From Ruminococcus sp. (GTDB lineage Bacteria; Bacillota; Clostridia; Lachnospirales; Lachnospiraceae), in contig JAMPIB010000037.1 of the NCBI GenBank assembly GCA_023663085.1, forward strand, positions 1 to 39,373: a stretch of 39,373 nt of DNA. Direction: 5' to 3'. The translations under genes and the position numbers were made by a program. The stretch's first letter is position 1. Each line of letters begins with the position of its first letter. Shown here in pieces: positions 39,061-39,373 of this stretch. The notes under the pieces were generated by a model. It saw nothing but the letters and a program-made list of their open reading frames with translations. It made no database searches and was not told the DNA's origin.

Positions 39061-39097
39061 TTTTAGAAATTACTTATATATATGGAGAGACGGGATT

Positions 39098-39241
39098 ATG
39101 AAATATACAAATGGAATGAAGATAAATGGAGAAAAGCTGTATTCTTATACAGGATGTTTAGGTGATTCCGAGGGGATAACTTTTGAAGAACTTCAAGCGG
39201 ATTTTGAAAGTCTTGCAGATGAATTGGGTGAGAATGAATAA
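39098..39241 (+). CDS. Small acidic hypothetical protein, 47 residues
   Basis: It starts at ATG 39098 (MKYTNGMKINGEKLYSYTG) after GGAGAGACGGGA; the frame is open 48 bp further upstream without a good site. The C terminus is acidic and helical. No family is recognised. Confidence 0.5.
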   Translation: MKYTNGMKINGEKLYSYTGCLGDSEGITFEELQADFESLADELGENE

Positions 39242-39261
39242 AAATGATGATTTTTAAAAAC

Positions 39262-39288
39262 TTTCACACATTTCACATTTTTCACATT
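39262..39288. repeat. Three tandem 9-bp repeats with TTTCACA core
   Basis: TTTCACA occurs at 39262, 39271 and 39280, exactly 9 bp apart, followed by an AT-rich TATAATAATAAT stretch. They may be protein-binding iterons or a simple tandem duplication. Confidence 0.5.
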
Positions 39289-39332
39289 TATAATAATAAT
39301 TAGGGATTCCAGAAGCGGATCAATTCTCCTCA

Positions 39333-39373
39333 AAAGGGATATCTGTATAACAGTAGCGTACAGATATCCCTTT
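39333..39373. terminator. Strong hairpin at the window end
   Basis: AAAGGGATATCTGTA (39333-39347) pairs perfectly with TACAGATATCCCTTT (39359-39373), with A and T runs at its edges. It is a likely bidirectional terminator closing the regulatory block before the late genes. Confidence 0.75.

Larger units (their letters stand above)
20041..39373. mobile_element. Prophage, left part (integration, lysogeny and early/replication genes)
   Basis: It starts at the truncated M23 gene and continues past the window end. It contains a serine integrase, an S24 repressor with a cro-like gene and operators, replication and nuclease genes, DNA methylases, YopX, ASCH and a late-regulator-like protein. Terminase, portal, capsid and lysis genes are not seen, so the element must extend to the right. 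Typical phage early proteins favour a siphophage-type prophage over a conjugative element; no relaxase or type IV secretion gene is present. Confidence 0.85.

Noticed and set aside
39262-39288. Tandem TTTCACA units as a CRISPR array
   Set aside because: The unit is 9 bp with no spacers and there are no cas genes.
20041-39373. Integrative conjugative element instead of prophage
   Set aside because: No relaxase, coupling protein or type IV secretion genes; the gene content (S24 repressor/cro switch, DUF4373-like and DUF2303-like proteins, YopX, ArpU-like) is phage-like. The unseen right part could still change this.

Overview
The window looks like a chromosomal segment of a Lachnospiraceae-type Clostridium (Firmicutes) carrying the left part of a prophage. 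The assignment rests on gene order (ecfA1-ecfA2-ecfT-truA-rplM-rpsI), AGGAGG-type ribosome binding sites, sigma-A promoters of the TTGACA-N17-TATAAT form, and protein style. No rRNA, tRNA or CRISPR array was found.

Chromosomal part (1-20046). A partial membrane protein and a convergent M15 peptidase precede the ECF transporter module, truA and the rplM-rpsI ribosomal operon. Next come a small lipoprotein-like ORF and a hipB-hipA pair with its own promoter. A carbohydrate cluster follows: a GH127 glycosidase, divergent from an AraC regulator with a class II aldolase, and a convergent SDR oxidoreductase. Then come trxB, a secreted SH3-SH3-NlpC/P60 hydrolase, and a 650-bp gap holding four DnaA-box-like sites and a structured repeat. 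After that lie hpf, a GT-C-like membrane protein, a GT2-GtrA fusion, and an M23 peptidase gene that stops abruptly just after its first metal-binding motif.

Prophage part (about 20047 to beyond 39373). The M23 gene is cut where a serine-recombinase element begins, so the left attachment site lies near 20030-20050. Leftward genes are the integrase, a small membrane protein, a SWIM zinc-finger protein and an S24 repressor. The repressor and a cro-like gene diverge around three copies of a 17-bp operator (TTCTTA-N5-TAAGAA). A run of small early genes in alternating orientation follows, then an Abi-alpha-like (DUF4393) gene with its own promoter. The rightward early/replication operon encodes a 3D-domain protein, an RNase-H-like protein, an HNH nuclease, a DUF2303-like protein, a DUF4373-like replication protein, a tyrosine recombinase, an HsdM-like protein, a D12-class adenine methylase, YopX, an ASCH protein and an ArpU/sigma-like regulator. 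Packaging and structural genes are not seen and presumably lie to the right.

The most interesting item is a compact locus at 21873-22160. A 32-residue hydrophobic peptide gene and a convergent promoter face each other across a shared bidirectional terminator. The RNA from the convergent promoter would carry the complement (13 of 14 bases) of the peptide gene's ribosome binding site and start codon. This is the architecture of the plasmid par/Fst type I toxin-antitoxin system, here beside a prophage integrase. Other notable points are the 9-mer GGCAGCAGG (11 copies, all on one strand, in the prophage), paired promoters with a shared palindrome at two small prophage genes, and the possibly reversible disruption of the M23 gene.
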